This document shows, in pieces, positions 20,892 to 29,976 of a stretch of DNA of 64,000 bases. Numbering within the stretch: the first letter of the stretch is position 1; the number at the start of each line of letters is the position of its first letter. This DNA comes from an uncultured Pelagibacteraceae bacterium (lineage in GTDB: Bacteria; Pseudomonadota; Alphaproteobacteria; Pelagibacterales; Pelagibacteraceae), in NCBI GenBank assembly GCA_902604695.1, contig CACKZT010000001.1:62001-126000 (forward strand), read 5' to 3'. The notes beneath the pieces were generated by a model. It was not told the DNA's origin. It saw nothing but the letters and a program-made list of their open reading frames with translations, and searched no databases. Made by a program: the position numbers and the translations under genes.

Positions 20892-21409
20892 TGGCAGAAA
20901 AAAATAAAATTGAGAGCGAATTTAAAGAAAAATTGGTTGCTATTAATAGAATAACTAAAGTTGTTAAGGGCGGAAGAAGATTTGGTTTTGCTGCTTTAGT
21001 AGTTGTTGGTAATCAAAAAGGATCTATAGGTATTGGGCAAGGAAAATCAAAACAAGTACCAGATGCTATTAAAAAAGCTACTGATGTTGCAAAAAAAAAT
21101 CAAATACAAATTCCTCTTAAAGAAGGAAGGACTTTACATCATGATATAAGAGGAAAAAATGGATCAGGTAAGATTTTTATGCGTTCAGCGCCAGCTGGTA
21201 CAGGAATAATTGCCGGAGGTGCAGTTAGGGCAGTATGTGAAGTTCTAGGTATTCAAGATGTTGTAGCAAAATCTTTAGGGTCCTCAAATCCACATAATGT
21301 TTTAAAAGCTTGTATTAAAGGTCTTACATCACAAAGTTCCCCAAAAATCTTATCAGCAATAAGAGGAAAAAAAATCTCTGAAGTTGTATTAAAAAGAGAG
21401 ACAAGATAA
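20891..21409 (+). CDS. rpsE: 30S ribosomal protein S5
   Basis: S5 lies at the back of the small subunit near the decoding centre and affects fidelity. The 172-residue product has the dsRNA-binding-like N domain ([20 protein letters not shown]) and the C-terminal [20 protein letters not shown]. The rpsE stop overlaps the rplO start directly; the gene for L30 (rpmD), usually found at this junction, is missing. Confidence 0.97.
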   Translation: MAEKNKIESEFKEKLVAINRITKVVKGGRRFGFAALVVVGNQKGSIGIGQGKSKQVPDAIKKATDVAKKNQIQIPLKEGRTLHHDIRGKNGSGKIFMRSAPAGTGIIAGGAVRAVCEVLGIQDVVAKSLGSSNPHNVLKACIKGLTSQSSPKILSAIRGKKISEVVLKRETR

Positions 21410-21861
21410 TGAAATTAGATAGTTTAAAAAAAATAAATAAGAAAAAAATAAGACCTGGAAGAGGAATAGGATCGGGAAAAGGTAAAACTTCTGGCAGAGG
21501 ACACAAAGGTCAAAAGTCTAGATCAGGCGTTGCTATTAAAAGTTTTGAGGGTGGTCAAATGCCATTATATAGAAGATTACCCAAAAGAGGTTTTAAATCT
21601 TTATTTGCCAATAATATTGCGATAATTAATCTTTCAAATTTACAAAAATATCATGAGCTTAAAAAAATTGACTTAAATTCTCCAATAAATCTTAAAATGC
21701 TAAAAGAAAAAAATATTATTAAAAAAAAGTTCATTAAATTAAAAATTCTTGGGTCTGGTGAAATAAAGAATAAAATTGATATATCAGCTAATTTTTTTTC
21801 TAAACAAGCAAAAGAAAAAATTGAAAAAATTGGCGGAAAACTTAACATACTCAAAAATTAA
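21409..21861 (+). CDS. rplO: 50S ribosomal protein L15
   Basis: L15 is a late-assembly protein of the large subunit. The 150-residue product has the glycine-rich N terminus (RPGRGIGSGKGKTSGRGHKG) and FEGGQMPLYRRLPKRGF, with a lysine- and isoleucine-rich second half of the normal L15 fold length. The start shares one base with the rpsE stop. secY starts five bases after the stop, the conserved L15-SecY pairing. Confidence 0.97.
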   Translation: MKLDSLKKINKKKIRPGRGIGSGKGKTSGRGHKGQKSRSGVAIKSFEGGQMPLYRRLPKRGFKSLFANNIAIINLSNLQKYHELKKIDLNSPINLKMLKEKNIIKKKFIKLKILGSGEIKNKIDISANFFSKQAKEKIEKIGGKLNILKN

Positions 21862-21866
21862 ATTTT

Positions 21867-23171
21867 ATGTCTAATGAAAACATAGGTAGAGCTGGTGTTT
21901 TTAGTCAAGCTAACGACCTTAAAAACAGAATTATCTTTACGATATTAATTCTCTCTGTATATAGGCTGGGTACTTATGTTCCTTTAGCAGGAATTGATCC
22001 AATCGCTTTAAAGGAAATAATGGCCAATAGTCAAAAAGGTTTATTAGGAATGTTTAACATGTTCTCTGGAGGAGCAGTTAATCGAATGGCTATATTTGCT
22101 TTAGGAATTATGCCTTATATTTCCGCTTCTATTATTGTTCAACTTTTAACTGGTGTATCAGACTATTTTAAAAATTTAAAAGAACAAGGGGAATTAGGGA
22201 GAAAAAAAATAACTCAAATTACGAGATATGGAACGGTACTAATTGCTTGTTTACAAGGTTATGGTGTCGCCGTTGGTATAGAAAATGCTGGATCTATTGT
22301 AACTGAACCAGGGATGAATTTTAGGATTACAACAACAATTTCTTTAGTAGCAGGGACAACTTTTTTAATGTGGTTAGGAGAACAAATTACTTTAAGAGGT
22401 GTTGGAAACGGAATTTCATTGATTATTTTTTCAGGAATAGTAGCTGAAATACCAAGAGCTTTAGCATCTACTTTTGAGCTAGGAAGAACCGGTGCTTTAT
22501 CAGCATTGATGATTGTTTTAATTTTTGTCTTAGTAATTTTTACAGTTTTATTTATAGTTTTTTTTGAAAGAGCAATGAGAAAAATATTAATAAATTATCC
22601 TAAAAGACAAGTAGGAAATAAAATTTACGGAGGAGATTCATCTCACCTTCCGTTAAAGATTAATACAGCTGGTGTAATTCCAGCAATTTTTGCTTCGGCG
22701 CTTCTATTGTTACCTGTTACCTTATCAAACTTTGGAATGTCTGACTCAGAATTATTTCTAAATATATCTTCGATGTTTACTCAAGGACAACCACTCTATA
22801 TGCTTTTATATGCTTCGGGAATTATATTCTTTTCATTTTTCTATACCTCAATAGTTTTTAATCCAAAAGAAACGTCTGAAAATTTAAGAAAACATGGTGG
22901 ATATATTCCAGGAATTAGACCTGGAGATAGAACTGCTGAATATATAGATAAAATTTTAACTAGGTTGACAACAGTAGGTGCTTTATATTTAACTTTTGTA
23001 TGTTTAATGCCTGAATTTTTAATATCTAAATATCCTATTCCTTTTTATTTAGGAGGAACTTCAATTTTAATTGTTGTAGTAGTTGCAATGGATACCGTAA
23101 CACAAGTACAAACAAGATTAATGAGCTCTCAATATGAGTCATTAATTAGAAAGACTAAGTTCGGAAAATAA
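21867..23171 (+). CDS. secY: Preprotein translocase subunit SecY
   Basis: SecY is the channel of the Sec translocon in the inner membrane. The 434-residue product has the expected ten membrane segments; conserved pieces include PLAGIDP before the second helix, GIMPYISASIIVQLL, and the cytoplasmic loop motif NPKETSENLRKHGGYIPGIRPG. Its place after rplO and before adk is the usual alphaproteobacterial order. It serves the secreted and membrane proteins of this window, together with the signal peptidase at 58286-59026. Confidence 0.98.
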   Translation: MSNENIGRAGVFSQANDLKNRIIFTILILSVYRLGTYVPLAGIDPIALKEIMANSQKGLLGMFNMFSGGAVNRMAIFALGIMPYISASIIVQLLTGVSDYFKNLKEQGELGRKKITQITRYGTVLIACLQGYGVAVGIENAGSIVTEPGMNFRITTTISLVAGTTFLMWLGEQITLRGVGNGISLIIFSGIVAEIPRALASTFELGRTGALSALMIVLIFVLVIFTVLFIVFFERAMRKILINYPKRQVGNKIYGGDSSHLPLKINTAGVIPAIFASALLLLPVTLSNFGMSDSELFLNISSMFTQGQPLYMLLYASGIIFFSFFYTSIVFNPKETSENLRKHGGYIPGIRPGDRTAEYIDKILTRLTTVGALYLTFVCLMPEFLISKYPIPFYLGGTSILIVVVVAMDTVTQVQTRLMSSQYESLIRKTKFGK

Positions 23172-23179
23172 TTAATTTT

Positions 23180-23752
23180 ATGAATTTAATTATATTTGGA
23201 CCTCCCGGTGCTGGCAAAGGTACGCAAGCTGATTATATTGTAAAAAAATACGACTTATATCAACTTTCTACTGGTGAAATTCTTAGAAATGAAATTAAAA
23301 ATAAAACTAAATTAGGAATTGAAATTTCATCAATTATAAGTTCAGGCACTTTAGTTTCAGATGATATTGTAAAAAAACTAGTTGAAAATTTTATTTCTGA
23401 AAATAAATATAAAAATAGATTAATCTTTGATGGATATCCAAGGAATATAGTTCAAGCTAAAACTCTTAATGAACTACTTAAGAAATATGGACAGAAAATT
23501 GACTTAGTTTTTAAGTTATCAGTTTCATTAGAAACAATAAAAAAAAGGATTTCCGAAAGACTTACTCTTGAAAAAAGAACTGATGATAGTGAGGTCATAG
23601 CAATTAAAAGGTATAAAACTTATGAGAAATCTACAGAACCAGTGATCGATTATTATAAAAAATTGAATTTACTAAAGGTGATAGATGGAGAAAGGTCTAT
23701 TGATCAAATAAATAAAGAAATATCAGATATTATAAGCCTAATAGAGGGTTGA
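23180..23752 (+). CDS. adk: Adenylate kinase (short form)
   Basis: Adenylate kinase interconverts ATP, AMP and ADP. The P-loop GPPGAGKGT is at residues 7-15, with the AMP-site motif STGEILRNE and the DGYPRN strand. At 190 residues it is of the short class: the LID insertion is reduced to a few residues in RISERLTLEKRTDD, with no zinc cysteines. It follows secY by eight bases. The stop codon lies inside the -35 box of the next promoter. Confidence 0.96.
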   Translation: MNLIIFGPPGAGKGTQADYIVKKYDLYQLSTGEILRNEIKNKTKLGIEISSIISSGTLVSDDIVKKLVENFISENKYKNRLIFDGYPRNIVQAKTLNELLKKYGQKIDLVFKLSVSLETIKKRISERLTLEKRTDDSEVIAIKRYKTYEKSTEPVIDYYKKLNLLKVIDGERSIDQINKEISDIISLIEG

Positions 23753-23776
23753 CTTTAGACTACAACGCCATATAAA
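23749..23776 (+). promoter_or_regulatory. Promoter for rpsM-rpsK-rpoA-rplQ
   Basis: TTGACT (23749-23754) and TATAAA (23771-23776) are separated by 16 bases, a near-consensus housekeeping promoter. The -35 box overlaps the adk stop codon. Transcription would start near 23783, giving a short leader of about 24 bases before rpsM. It is the only gap between secY and rplQ large enough for a promoter, so it is the likely start of the alpha operon. Confidence 0.75.
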
Positions 23777-23806
23777 TACATTTTTTAAAACTTAATTAAC
23801 TTAATT

Positions 23807-24190
23807 ATGGCTCGAATTGCCGGAATAAATATTCCACAGAATAAAATTGTAAGTGTAGCTTTGACTTATATACATGGTATAGGGTTGCATTCCTCAAAAA
23901 AAATTTGCGAACATCTAAATATTTCTACAAAAACAAGAGTTAATCAATTATCTGAGGAACAGGTTTTAAAAATTAGAGAATATATCGACGGCAAACATAA
24001 AGTTGAAGGTGATCTTCGTAGAGAAATTTCTGTAAATATAAAACGATTAGTAGATTTAGCAACATATAGAGGTAGTAGACATAAAAAAAAATTACCTGTT
24101 AGAGGTCAAAGAACGCATTGTAATGCTAGAACAAGAAAAGGAAAGGCTATTGCAATTGCAGGAAAAAAATTAACACCACTAAAAAAATAA
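23807..24190 (+). CDS. rpsM: 30S ribosomal protein S13
   Basis: S13 is a head protein that bridges to the large subunit and contacts P-site tRNA. The 127-residue product has the typical [13 protein letters not shown] start, the HhH-like [14 protein letters not shown] and the basic C terminus [18 protein letters not shown]. It is the first gene after the TTGACT/TATAAA promoter. rpsK follows after nine bases. Confidence 0.98.
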   Translation: MARIAGINIPQNKIVSVALTYIHGIGLHSSKKICEHLNISTKTRVNQLSEEQVLKIREYIDGKHKVEGDLRREISVNIKRLVDLATYRGSRHKKKLPVRGQRTHCNARTRKGKAIAIAGKKLTPLKK

Positions 24191-24199
24191 GATTAATTT

Positions 24200-24649
24200 A
24201 TGAATAAAAAAAATGAAGATAAAAATAAAAAAGTAGAAGATAAGAAAGAAGTTGTTAAATTAAAAGATTCAAGTTTTAAAAAAAAAAAGAAGGTAAAAAA
24301 AAATATTACGTCTGGAATTGCCTTCGTTTATTCAACATTTAATAACACAATAATTTCAATTTCAGATGAAAGTGGGAATGTAGTTTCATGGTCTTCTGCT
24401 GGATCTAAAGGATTTAAGGGTTCAAGAAAATCAACTCCTTATGCAGCTCAAGTAGCTGCAGATGACGCTGGCTCTAAGGCTTATGAGCAGGGTTTGAGAA
24501 CTTTAACAGTTCAGGTGAAAGGCCCGGGCTCTGGAAGAGAAACTGCACTAAGAGCTTTTCAAGCTAAAGGATTTAAAATAACTTCAATTAAAGACACAAC
24601 ACCAATGCCACATAATGGTGCAAGACCACCAAAAAAAAGGAGAGTATAA
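24200..24649 (+). CDS. rpsK: 30S ribosomal protein S11
   Basis: S11 forms the small-subunit platform near the E site. The core starts at [20 protein letters not shown] and ends with [19 protein letters not shown], including the asparagine-glycine pair conserved in S11. At 149 residues it is about 20 longer than usual: the first 35 residues are almost only Lys, Asp, Glu and Asn, an extension with no known role. The ATG at 24200 is the only plausible upstream start. Confidence 0.97.
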   Translation: MNKKNEDKNKKVEDKKEVVKLKDSSFKKKKKVKKNITSGIAFVYSTFNNTIISISDESGNVVSWSSAGSKGFKGSRKSTPYAAQVAADDAGSKAYEQGLRTLTVQVKGPGSGRETALRAFQAKGFKITSIKDTTPMPHNGARPPKKRRV

Positions 24650-24652
24650 AGA

Positions 24653-25687
24653 ATGCAAACATCAAACAATATAATTGATAAGAATTGGAAAGCTTTAATA
24701 AAGCCTAATAAATTAGAGATAACAAGCAACGATGATAAAAGTATTGCTAAAGTTGTTGCTGAACCTTTGGAAAAAGGATTCGGACAAACAATAGGCAACT
24801 CACTAAGAAGAATTCTTTTATCTTCGATACAAGGTGCTGCAGTAACAGCAATTCAAATTGATGGCGTTCTTCATGAATTTTCCTCAATCAAAGGTGTCAG
24901 AGAAGATGTAACGGATATAGTTTTAAACGTAAAAAATTTAGCTATCAAATCTACTGCCAATGGACCAAAAAAAATTATTTTAGATGTTAAAGGACCTAAA
25001 GAAGTTAAAGCGGAAGATATTACATTGGTACCTGAAATTGAGATATTAAATCCAAACTTAGTTATATGTAATTTAGATGAAAAAACCCATTTTCATATGG
25101 AGTTAATTGTTAATAATGGAAAAGGCTATGTTTCAGCAATTAAAAATAAATCTGAAGATAATCCTTTGGGTTTAATAGCGATAGACTCTTTATTTAGTCC
25201 TGTAAAAAAAGTTTCATTTACAATTGAAAATACCAGAGAAGGTAGCGCTCTAGATTATGATAAACTTTTAATGACTGTAGAAACAAATGGAACAGTTAAT
25301 GCCGAAGATGCAATCGCTTATTCAGCAAGAATATTCCAGGATCAACTTTCAATGTTTGTAAATTTTGATGATCCAAAAGAAATTGTACAGGAACCAAAAT
25401 CAACCGAACCAGAATTTAATAGAAATCTTTTAAAAAGAGTTGAAGAACTTGAACTTTCAGTGAGATCAATGAATTGTTTAAAAAATGACAATATAATTTA
25501 CATAGGTGATTTGGTTCAAAAAACTGAACCTGAGATGCTTCGTACGCCGAATTTTGGCAGAAAATCTTTAAATGAAATTAAAGAAGTTCTTAATACAATG
25601 TCTTTATATTTGGGAATGGAGATACCTAATTGGCCCCCTGATAATATAGCTGAATTGTCAAAAAAACTTGAAGAAAATAATTATTAA
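24653..25687 (+). CDS. rpoA: DNA-directed RNA polymerase subunit alpha
   Basis: The alpha subunit dimerises to start polymerase assembly and contacts activators and UP elements. The 344-residue product has the N-terminal dimerisation domain ([20 protein letters not shown], then [12 protein letters not shown]) and the C-terminal helix-hairpin-helix domain ([18 protein letters not shown]). It is preceded by AAAGGAGAG at the end of rpsK. The stop is immediately followed by the rplQ ATG with no gap. Confidence 0.98.
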   Translation: MQTSNNIIDKNWKALIKPNKLEITSNDDKSIAKVVAEPLEKGFGQTIGNSLRRILLSSIQGAAVTAIQIDGVLHEFSSIKGVREDVTDIVLNVKNLAIKSTANGPKKIILDVKGPKEVKAEDITLVPEIEILNPNLVICNLDEKTHFHMELIVNNGKGYVSAIKNKSEDNPLGLIAIDSLFSPVKKVSFTIENTREGSALDYDKLLMTVETNGTVNAEDAIAYSARIFQDQLSMFVNFDDPKEIVQEPKSTEPEFNRNLLKRVEELELSVRSMNCLKNDNIIYIGDLVQKTEPEMLRTPNFGRKSLNEIKEVLNTMSLYLGMEIPNWPPDNIAELSKKLEENNY

Positions 25688-26155
25688 ATGAGACACAAAA
25701 TAGGTTATAGAAAATTAAATAAAACTGGAGAGCATAGAAAAGCCCTATTTAAGAATATGCTAAATTCTTTAATTAAGTATGAGCAAATAATTACCACTTT
25801 GCCCAAGGCAAAAGAGCTAAAACCACAAATAGATAAGGTAATAACAATTGGAAAAAAAAAGATTTTAAGTAATAAAAAAAGGTTATTTTCAAAGTTACAA
25901 GACAAAAAATCAGTTACAAAAGTGTTTGAAATTCTGTCATCTAGATATAATAAAAGAAGCGGAGGTTACTCAAGAGTATTAAAGGCTGGTTTTAGGACCG
26001 GTGATGATGCTCCAATGGCAATAATTGAATTAGTTGATAGAGACAAAGAGGCAAAAAAAATTGATAAACCTAAAAAAGTAGAAACCAAAGATAAAGAAAA
26101 AAGCAATAAAGACCTAACTCCAAAAGAAACTTCAGTAAAAACTGCAAGTAAATAA
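25688..26155 (+). CDS. rplQ: 50S ribosomal protein L17
   Basis: L17 sits near the tunnel exit. The core is standard: [19 protein letters not shown], then [20 protein letters not shown] and [12 protein letters not shown]. At 155 residues it carries a C-terminal tail of about 35 residues made almost only of Lys, Asp, Glu, Ser and Thr, likely disordered. It starts directly at the end of rpoA and is the last gene of the ribosomal block; an unrelated rluC-like gene follows 12 bases later on the same strand. Confidence 0.97.
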   Translation: MRHKIGYRKLNKTGEHRKALFKNMLNSLIKYEQIITTLPKAKELKPQIDKVITIGKKKILSNKKRLFSKLQDKKSVTKVFEILSSRYNKRSGGYSRVLKAGFRTGDDAPMAIIELVDRDKEAKKIDKPKKVETKDKEKSNKDLTPKETSVKTASK

Positions 26156-26167
26156 ATTAGATTTTAC

Positions 26168-27073
26168 ATGTCAGAAACGTACAAAGTTGAAAAAGAATAT
26201 AATAATGCGCGTTTTGATAGATGGTTTAAACAAAAAGTATTAAATATACCACAATCTCTTCTAGAAAAATTAACAAGAAAAAGCAAAATTAAAATAAATA
26301 AAAAGAAAATTAAAACTTCATATAGAGTTAAAACTGATGATAATGTTGAATTATTTGACCTAAAGAATCTAAAAGAAGCTATCAGATCAAATAAAATAAA
26401 GTACAAGCCATCTAAAAAAGAAAAAAGTTTATATGAAGATTTTATAATTGAGGACAATGATAATTTTTTAGTTATTAATAAACCTCAGGGTATGCCAGTT
26501 CAATCTGGAACAAAATCATTTAAGAATATAATTGATATACTTAAAGATACAAAATATTTTATCGATACTAAACCTTTTATAGTTCATAGATTAGATAAAG
26601 AAACCTCAGGGATATTAATTATTGCTAAGAATAGGGAGTATGCGCAACTTTTTACTTCTCTTTTTAGAATAAGAAAAATTCATAAAACATACATTGCAGT
26701 AACTCAAGGTTCAATTTCCAATAAAATAAATAAATTAGAAGACGATTTAATTACGTACGATAAGAATAAAAAAACAATTCAAAAGGCCATTTCTAATATC
26801 AAAGTTTTAAAAAAAAATTCAGATTATTCGTTAGTAGAATTAAATCCTATCACTGGTAGAAAACATCAATTAAGAAAACAACTGTACAATATAGGAAATC
26901 CAATTGTTGGAGATGATAAATATTACATTAGGAAATATAATAAAATTAATTATAAAAATAATTTATTAATGTTACATGCAATCAAAATTAAATTTATGAT
27001 TAATAATATTAAGTATAACTTTAAGGCCAAATATAATGAAAAATTTGAAGATTTTTTGAAAAAGAATTTTTAA
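26168..27073 (+). CDS. rluC: Ribosomal large subunit pseudouridine synthase, RluC/RluD family
   Basis: This enzyme isomerises specific uridines of 23S rRNA to pseudouridine. Residues 12-65 form an S4-like RNA-binding domain, and the catalytic motif HRLDKETSG is at 140-148 with the nucleophile D143. Further family motifs are NKPQGMPVQSG (104-114) and GRKHQLRKQL. The 301-residue length fits RluC; RluD or another member cannot be excluded from motifs alone. It follows rplQ and may be cotranscribed with it. The last four bases overlap the convergent lipB. Confidence 0.85.
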   Translation: MSETYKVEKEYNNARFDRWFKQKVLNIPQSLLEKLTRKSKIKINKKKIKTSYRVKTDDNVELFDLKNLKEAIRSNKIKYKPSKKEKSLYEDFIIEDNDNFLVINKPQGMPVQSGTKSFKNIIDILKDTKYFIDTKPFIVHRLDKETSGILIIAKNREYAQLFTSLFRIRKIHKTYIAVTQGSISNKINKLEDDLITYDKNKKTIQKAISNIKVLKKNSDYSLVELNPITGRKHQLRKQLYNIGNPIVGDDKYYIRKYNKINYKNNLLMLHAIKIKFMINNIKYNFKAKYNEKFEDFLKKNF

Positions 27074-27681
27074 ATCTTATTTATATTTTTCATAAATATT
27101 TTTATTAAATCATCATTGATATTTTTTGGTACTTTTTTAATTTCATTGTAAATTGACGTTAATTTTTTATTATTGAGCCCACAAGGAAGAATTTTTTCAT
27201 AGTTTTTTAAATTATTATTAATATTTATGGAACACCCATGATATACAATCCATTTACTTATTCTAAGCCCTATTGCAGATATTTTCTTATCACCAATCCA
27301 TATTCCTATGTTTCGTTTATCTGGCTTACCTTTAATATTATATAGATTTAAAAAATTGATAATACTTTTCTCAATTATATTTAAAAAATTTCTAACATCT
27401 CTCTTCTTATTATTAAGATTTATTGCAAAATAAATTATCTTTTGTCCAGGGTTATGCAAGGTAATTTTTCCACCTCTGTTTGTTTTTATTAATTTGATTT
27501 TTTTATCTAAAATGTCTTTTTTGTTATACCTTATCCCTGCTGTATAAGTTGTTGGATGTTCTAACAGCCAGAATAAGTCGTTTTTTTCATTTTTTTTAAT
27601 TAGATCAACCCTTTTTTCAAGAAATTTCATTGCGTATTTGTAGGAAACTGGTCTTTTACTAATTTTTATTTCTATGCTCAT
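27070..27681 (-). CDS. lipB: Octanoyl-[acyl carrier protein]:protein octanoyltransferase
   Basis: LipB moves octanoate from acyl carrier protein to lipoyl domains, the first step of lipoate assembly. The 203-residue product has the motif RGGKITLHNPGQ at 69-80, where the usual HGPGQ reads HNPGQ, the catalytic lysine K133 (DKKISAIG) and the catalytic cysteine C167 (PCG). The gene is a single minus-strand unit divergent from mgtE and overlapping the end of rluC by four bases. Confidence 0.92.
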   Translation of the reverse strand: MSIEIKISKRPVSYKYAMKFLEKRVDLIKKNEKNDLFWLLEHPTTYTAGIRYNKKDILDKKIKLIKTNRGGKITLHNPGQKIIYFAINLNNKKRDVRNFLNIIEKSIINFLNLYNIKGKPDKRNIGIWIGDKKISAIGLRISKWIVYHGCSININNNLKNYEKILPCGLNNKKLTSIYNEIKKVPKNINDDLIKIFMKNINKI

Positions 27682-27686
27682 TTAAA

Positions 27687-27715
27687 TTGAATTTTACCAT
27701 TTTATACACTATTAG
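27687..27715 (+). promoter_or_regulatory. Possible mgtE promoter
   Basis: TTGAAT (27687-27692) and TATTAG (27710-27715) are spaced by 17 bases in the 61-base divergent gap between lipB and mgtE. Each box matches the consensus at four of six positions. A clear AGAGG ribosome-binding site (27733-27737) follows before the mgtE ATG. The spacing is right but the boxes are weak, so this is only a candidate. Confidence 0.35.
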
Positions 27716-27742
27716 TCTCACAAAAAGTATTCAGAGGTTTTT

Positions 27743-29122
27743 ATGAGTTTAGTAAAATCTATAGGCGGCAAGAAAGTAAATTTTGATTTTAATAAAGATT
27801 TTATAAGTATTTTCAGTGATAAAATAAAATCTGGAGACTTAAAGTTTATTAATCAAACGTTAAAAGATCTACATCCTTCAGATGTAGCTAATCTTATTGA
27901 AAATATTTCTCCTGATATAAGATCTAAACTAATTGAAATTGAGGAATTTAATATTGATCCTGAAATATTTATAGAGATAAACGAGTCAGTCCAAAGTGAA
28001 GTACTTCAACTTTTATCAACAGATTCTATTGTTAAAATTCTAAAAAGAACTGAATCTGACAATTCTATAGCTATTTTAGAAAATCTAGACTCTAAAAAAA
28101 AAAGTTCAGTATTAGATAAACTTCCACCAAAAGACCGATTTTTAATAGAAGAAGGATTGAGCTATCCTGAAGATTCAGCTGCTCGAATTATGCAAAGAGA
28201 ATTTACTGCAGTTCCAAGCAATTGGTCTGTTGGCCAAACAATAGATTATTTGAGAGAAAGTAAAGAGTTACCTGAGGAATTTTTAGAAATTTTTGTAGTT
28301 GATAATGAATTCAAGCCTGTTGGAATAGTTCCGTCTTCAAGAGTCTTAAGAACACCAAGAGAGTCAAAGATGAACAACATAATGAGAGAAATGCCAGTTT
28401 TGATTTCAGTTAATATGGATAAAGAAGAAGTGGGTCATACTTTTGAAAATTATAACTTAATTTCTGCGGGAGTAGTTAATAAAGATAACAAGCTTGTAGG
28501 TATGATAACAGCTGACGATGTAGTTACTGTAGTTCAGGAAGAGGCAGAAGAAGATGTTTTAAGATTAGCAGGGGTTGGAGATGAGGAAATTACCGACAGT
28601 GTTTTTGTCAAAACTAAAAGAAGATTTAATTGGTTGCTATTAAATCTATTTACAGCATTATTAGCAACATGGGTTATTAGTAAATTTGGAGCAACGATTG
28701 AACAAATGGTTGCCTTAGCCTTTTTAATGCCAATAGTCGCTTCAATGGGAGGAAATGCTGGAATGCAAACTCTTGCGGTCACTATAAGAGCAATAGCTAC
28801 AAAAGAAATTTCAGAAAGTAATTTTAGTAAGATTGTTGGAAAAGAATTTTTAATAGGGATATTAAATGGGATTATCTTTGCAGTTATTACAGCAATAATA
28901 GTTCAACTATGGTTTAAGGAATTTAACTTATCAATATTGATTGGTGTTTCAATGATATTAAATATGATAGTAGCAGGATTATTTGGAATTTTAGTGCCAG
29001 TATCTTTAAAAAAATTAAATATAGATCCGGCTTTAGCTTCTAGTGTTTTTGTAACAACAATCACTGATGTTATAGGTTTTTTATCTTTTTTAGGAATTGG
29101 ATCATATTTTTTATTTAATTAA
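27743..29122 (+). CDS. mgtE: Magnesium transporter MgtE
   Basis: MgtE is a Mg2+ channel of the inner membrane gated by intracellular Mg2+. The 459-residue product has the N domain of helical repeats (LHPSDVANLIENISPDIRSK near residue 45), two CBS domains (roughly 145-270), the plug helix and five C-terminal membrane segments with MPIVASMGGNAGMQTLAV, the selectivity-filter region. An AGAGG site precedes the start. The end overlaps panC, on the other strand, by four bases. Confidence 0.96.
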   Translation: MSLVKSIGGKKVNFDFNKDFISIFSDKIKSGDLKFINQTLKDLHPSDVANLIENISPDIRSKLIEIEEFNIDPEIFIEINESVQSEVLQLLSTDSIVKILKRTESDNSIAILENLDSKKKSSVLDKLPPKDRFLIEEGLSYPEDSAARIMQREFTAVPSNWSVGQTIDYLRESKELPEEFLEIFVVDNEFKPVGIVPSSRVLRTPRESKMNNIMREMPVLISVNMDKEEVGHTFENYNLISAGVVNKDNKLVGMITADDVVTVVQEEAEEDVLRLAGVGDEEITDSVFVKTKRRFNWLLLNLFTALLATWVISKFGATIEQMVALAFLMPIVASMGGNAGMQTLAVTIRAIATKEISESNFSKIVGKEFLIGILNGIIFAVITAIIVQLWFKEFNLSILIGVSMILNMIVAGLFGILVPVSLKKLNIDPALASSVFVTTITDVIGFLSFLGIGSYFLFN

Positions 29123-29937
29123 ATATTATCTATTAGTCGTGTTTTTCCAACATAATATGCTATAAAAATATTATACTTATCTTTATAAAATTTAGGTGAA
29201 GATAGATTATTTGTATTTAATATTTCTATATAATCAATTTTTTTAACACCCAAATCTATAAAATCATTTATTATCTTTTTATTATTCACTTTAAAGGAAC
29301 GATTTTTTTTAGTCTTTATTTTTAACTTCTTAATATAATGATAAACAGAAGATGCTATTTTTAACTCATTAGTTGACAAATTTTCATTTCTAGATGAACA
29401 AGTTACTCCATTTTTCTCTCTTATAGATTTACAAGCAATAACCTTAGTATTTATTTTGCGTTTATTAATATGTTTAGATATAAGGAAAAGTTGTTGAAAA
29501 TCTTTTTTTCCTAAAAAAATAAACTTAGGTTTAATAATATCTAAAAATCTATTAACTACATTTATAACGCCTGGAAAATGTTTTTTTCTGTAATGACCAC
29601 ATAATTTTTTATTAAAAGCATGAAGAAAAATCTTTTTACTTGTTTTGAAGCCGAATATATCTCTATTATTTGGTAGATAAACATAATCAACTTTTAATCC
29701 TTTGAGAACTTTTAAATCTTTTTTTAAATTTCGTGGATATGTTTTAAAATCCTGATTAGAGTTAAATTGTTTTGGATTAACATAGATAGAGACAATACAT
29801 TTACCGGTTTTTTTTAAAGCGGTTTTAATCAAATATTTGTGACCTTTATGAAAACCACCCATAGTTGGCACAAAAGACAAATTATTAATCTTTGAAATTT
29901 CTTTATAAAGTGAATATCTATTTTTAAATATTTTCAT
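29119..29937 (-). CDS. panC: Pantoate--beta-alanine ligase
   Basis: PanC condenses pantoate and beta-alanine, using ATP, to make pantothenate (vitamin B5). The 272-residue product has the nucleotidyl-transferase motif PTMGGFHKGH with H30 and H33, the FLGKKDFQQL motif, and CSSRNENLS in place of the usual MSSRN. panB and panE are not nearby, so only the last step of the pathway is seen here. The sequence is lysine-rich and rather divergent, but the motifs and length are clear. Confidence 0.93.
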   Translation of the reverse strand: MKIFKNRYSLYKEISKINNLSFVPTMGGFHKGHKYLIKTALKKTGKCIVSIYVNPKQFNSNQDFKTYPRNLKKDLKVLKGLKVDYVYLPNNRDIFGFKTSKKIFLHAFNKKLCGHYRKKHFPGVINVVNRFLDIIKPKFIFLGKKDFQQLFLISKHINKRKINTKVIACKSIREKNGVTCSSRNENLSTNELKIASSVYHYIKKLKIKTKKNRSFKVNNKKIINDFIDLGVKKIDYIEILNTNNLSSPKFYKDKYNIFIAYYVGKTRLIDNI

Positions 29938-29976
29938 TTTTATGATGTAGTGATATTAATAAAATATAAGAATCAT

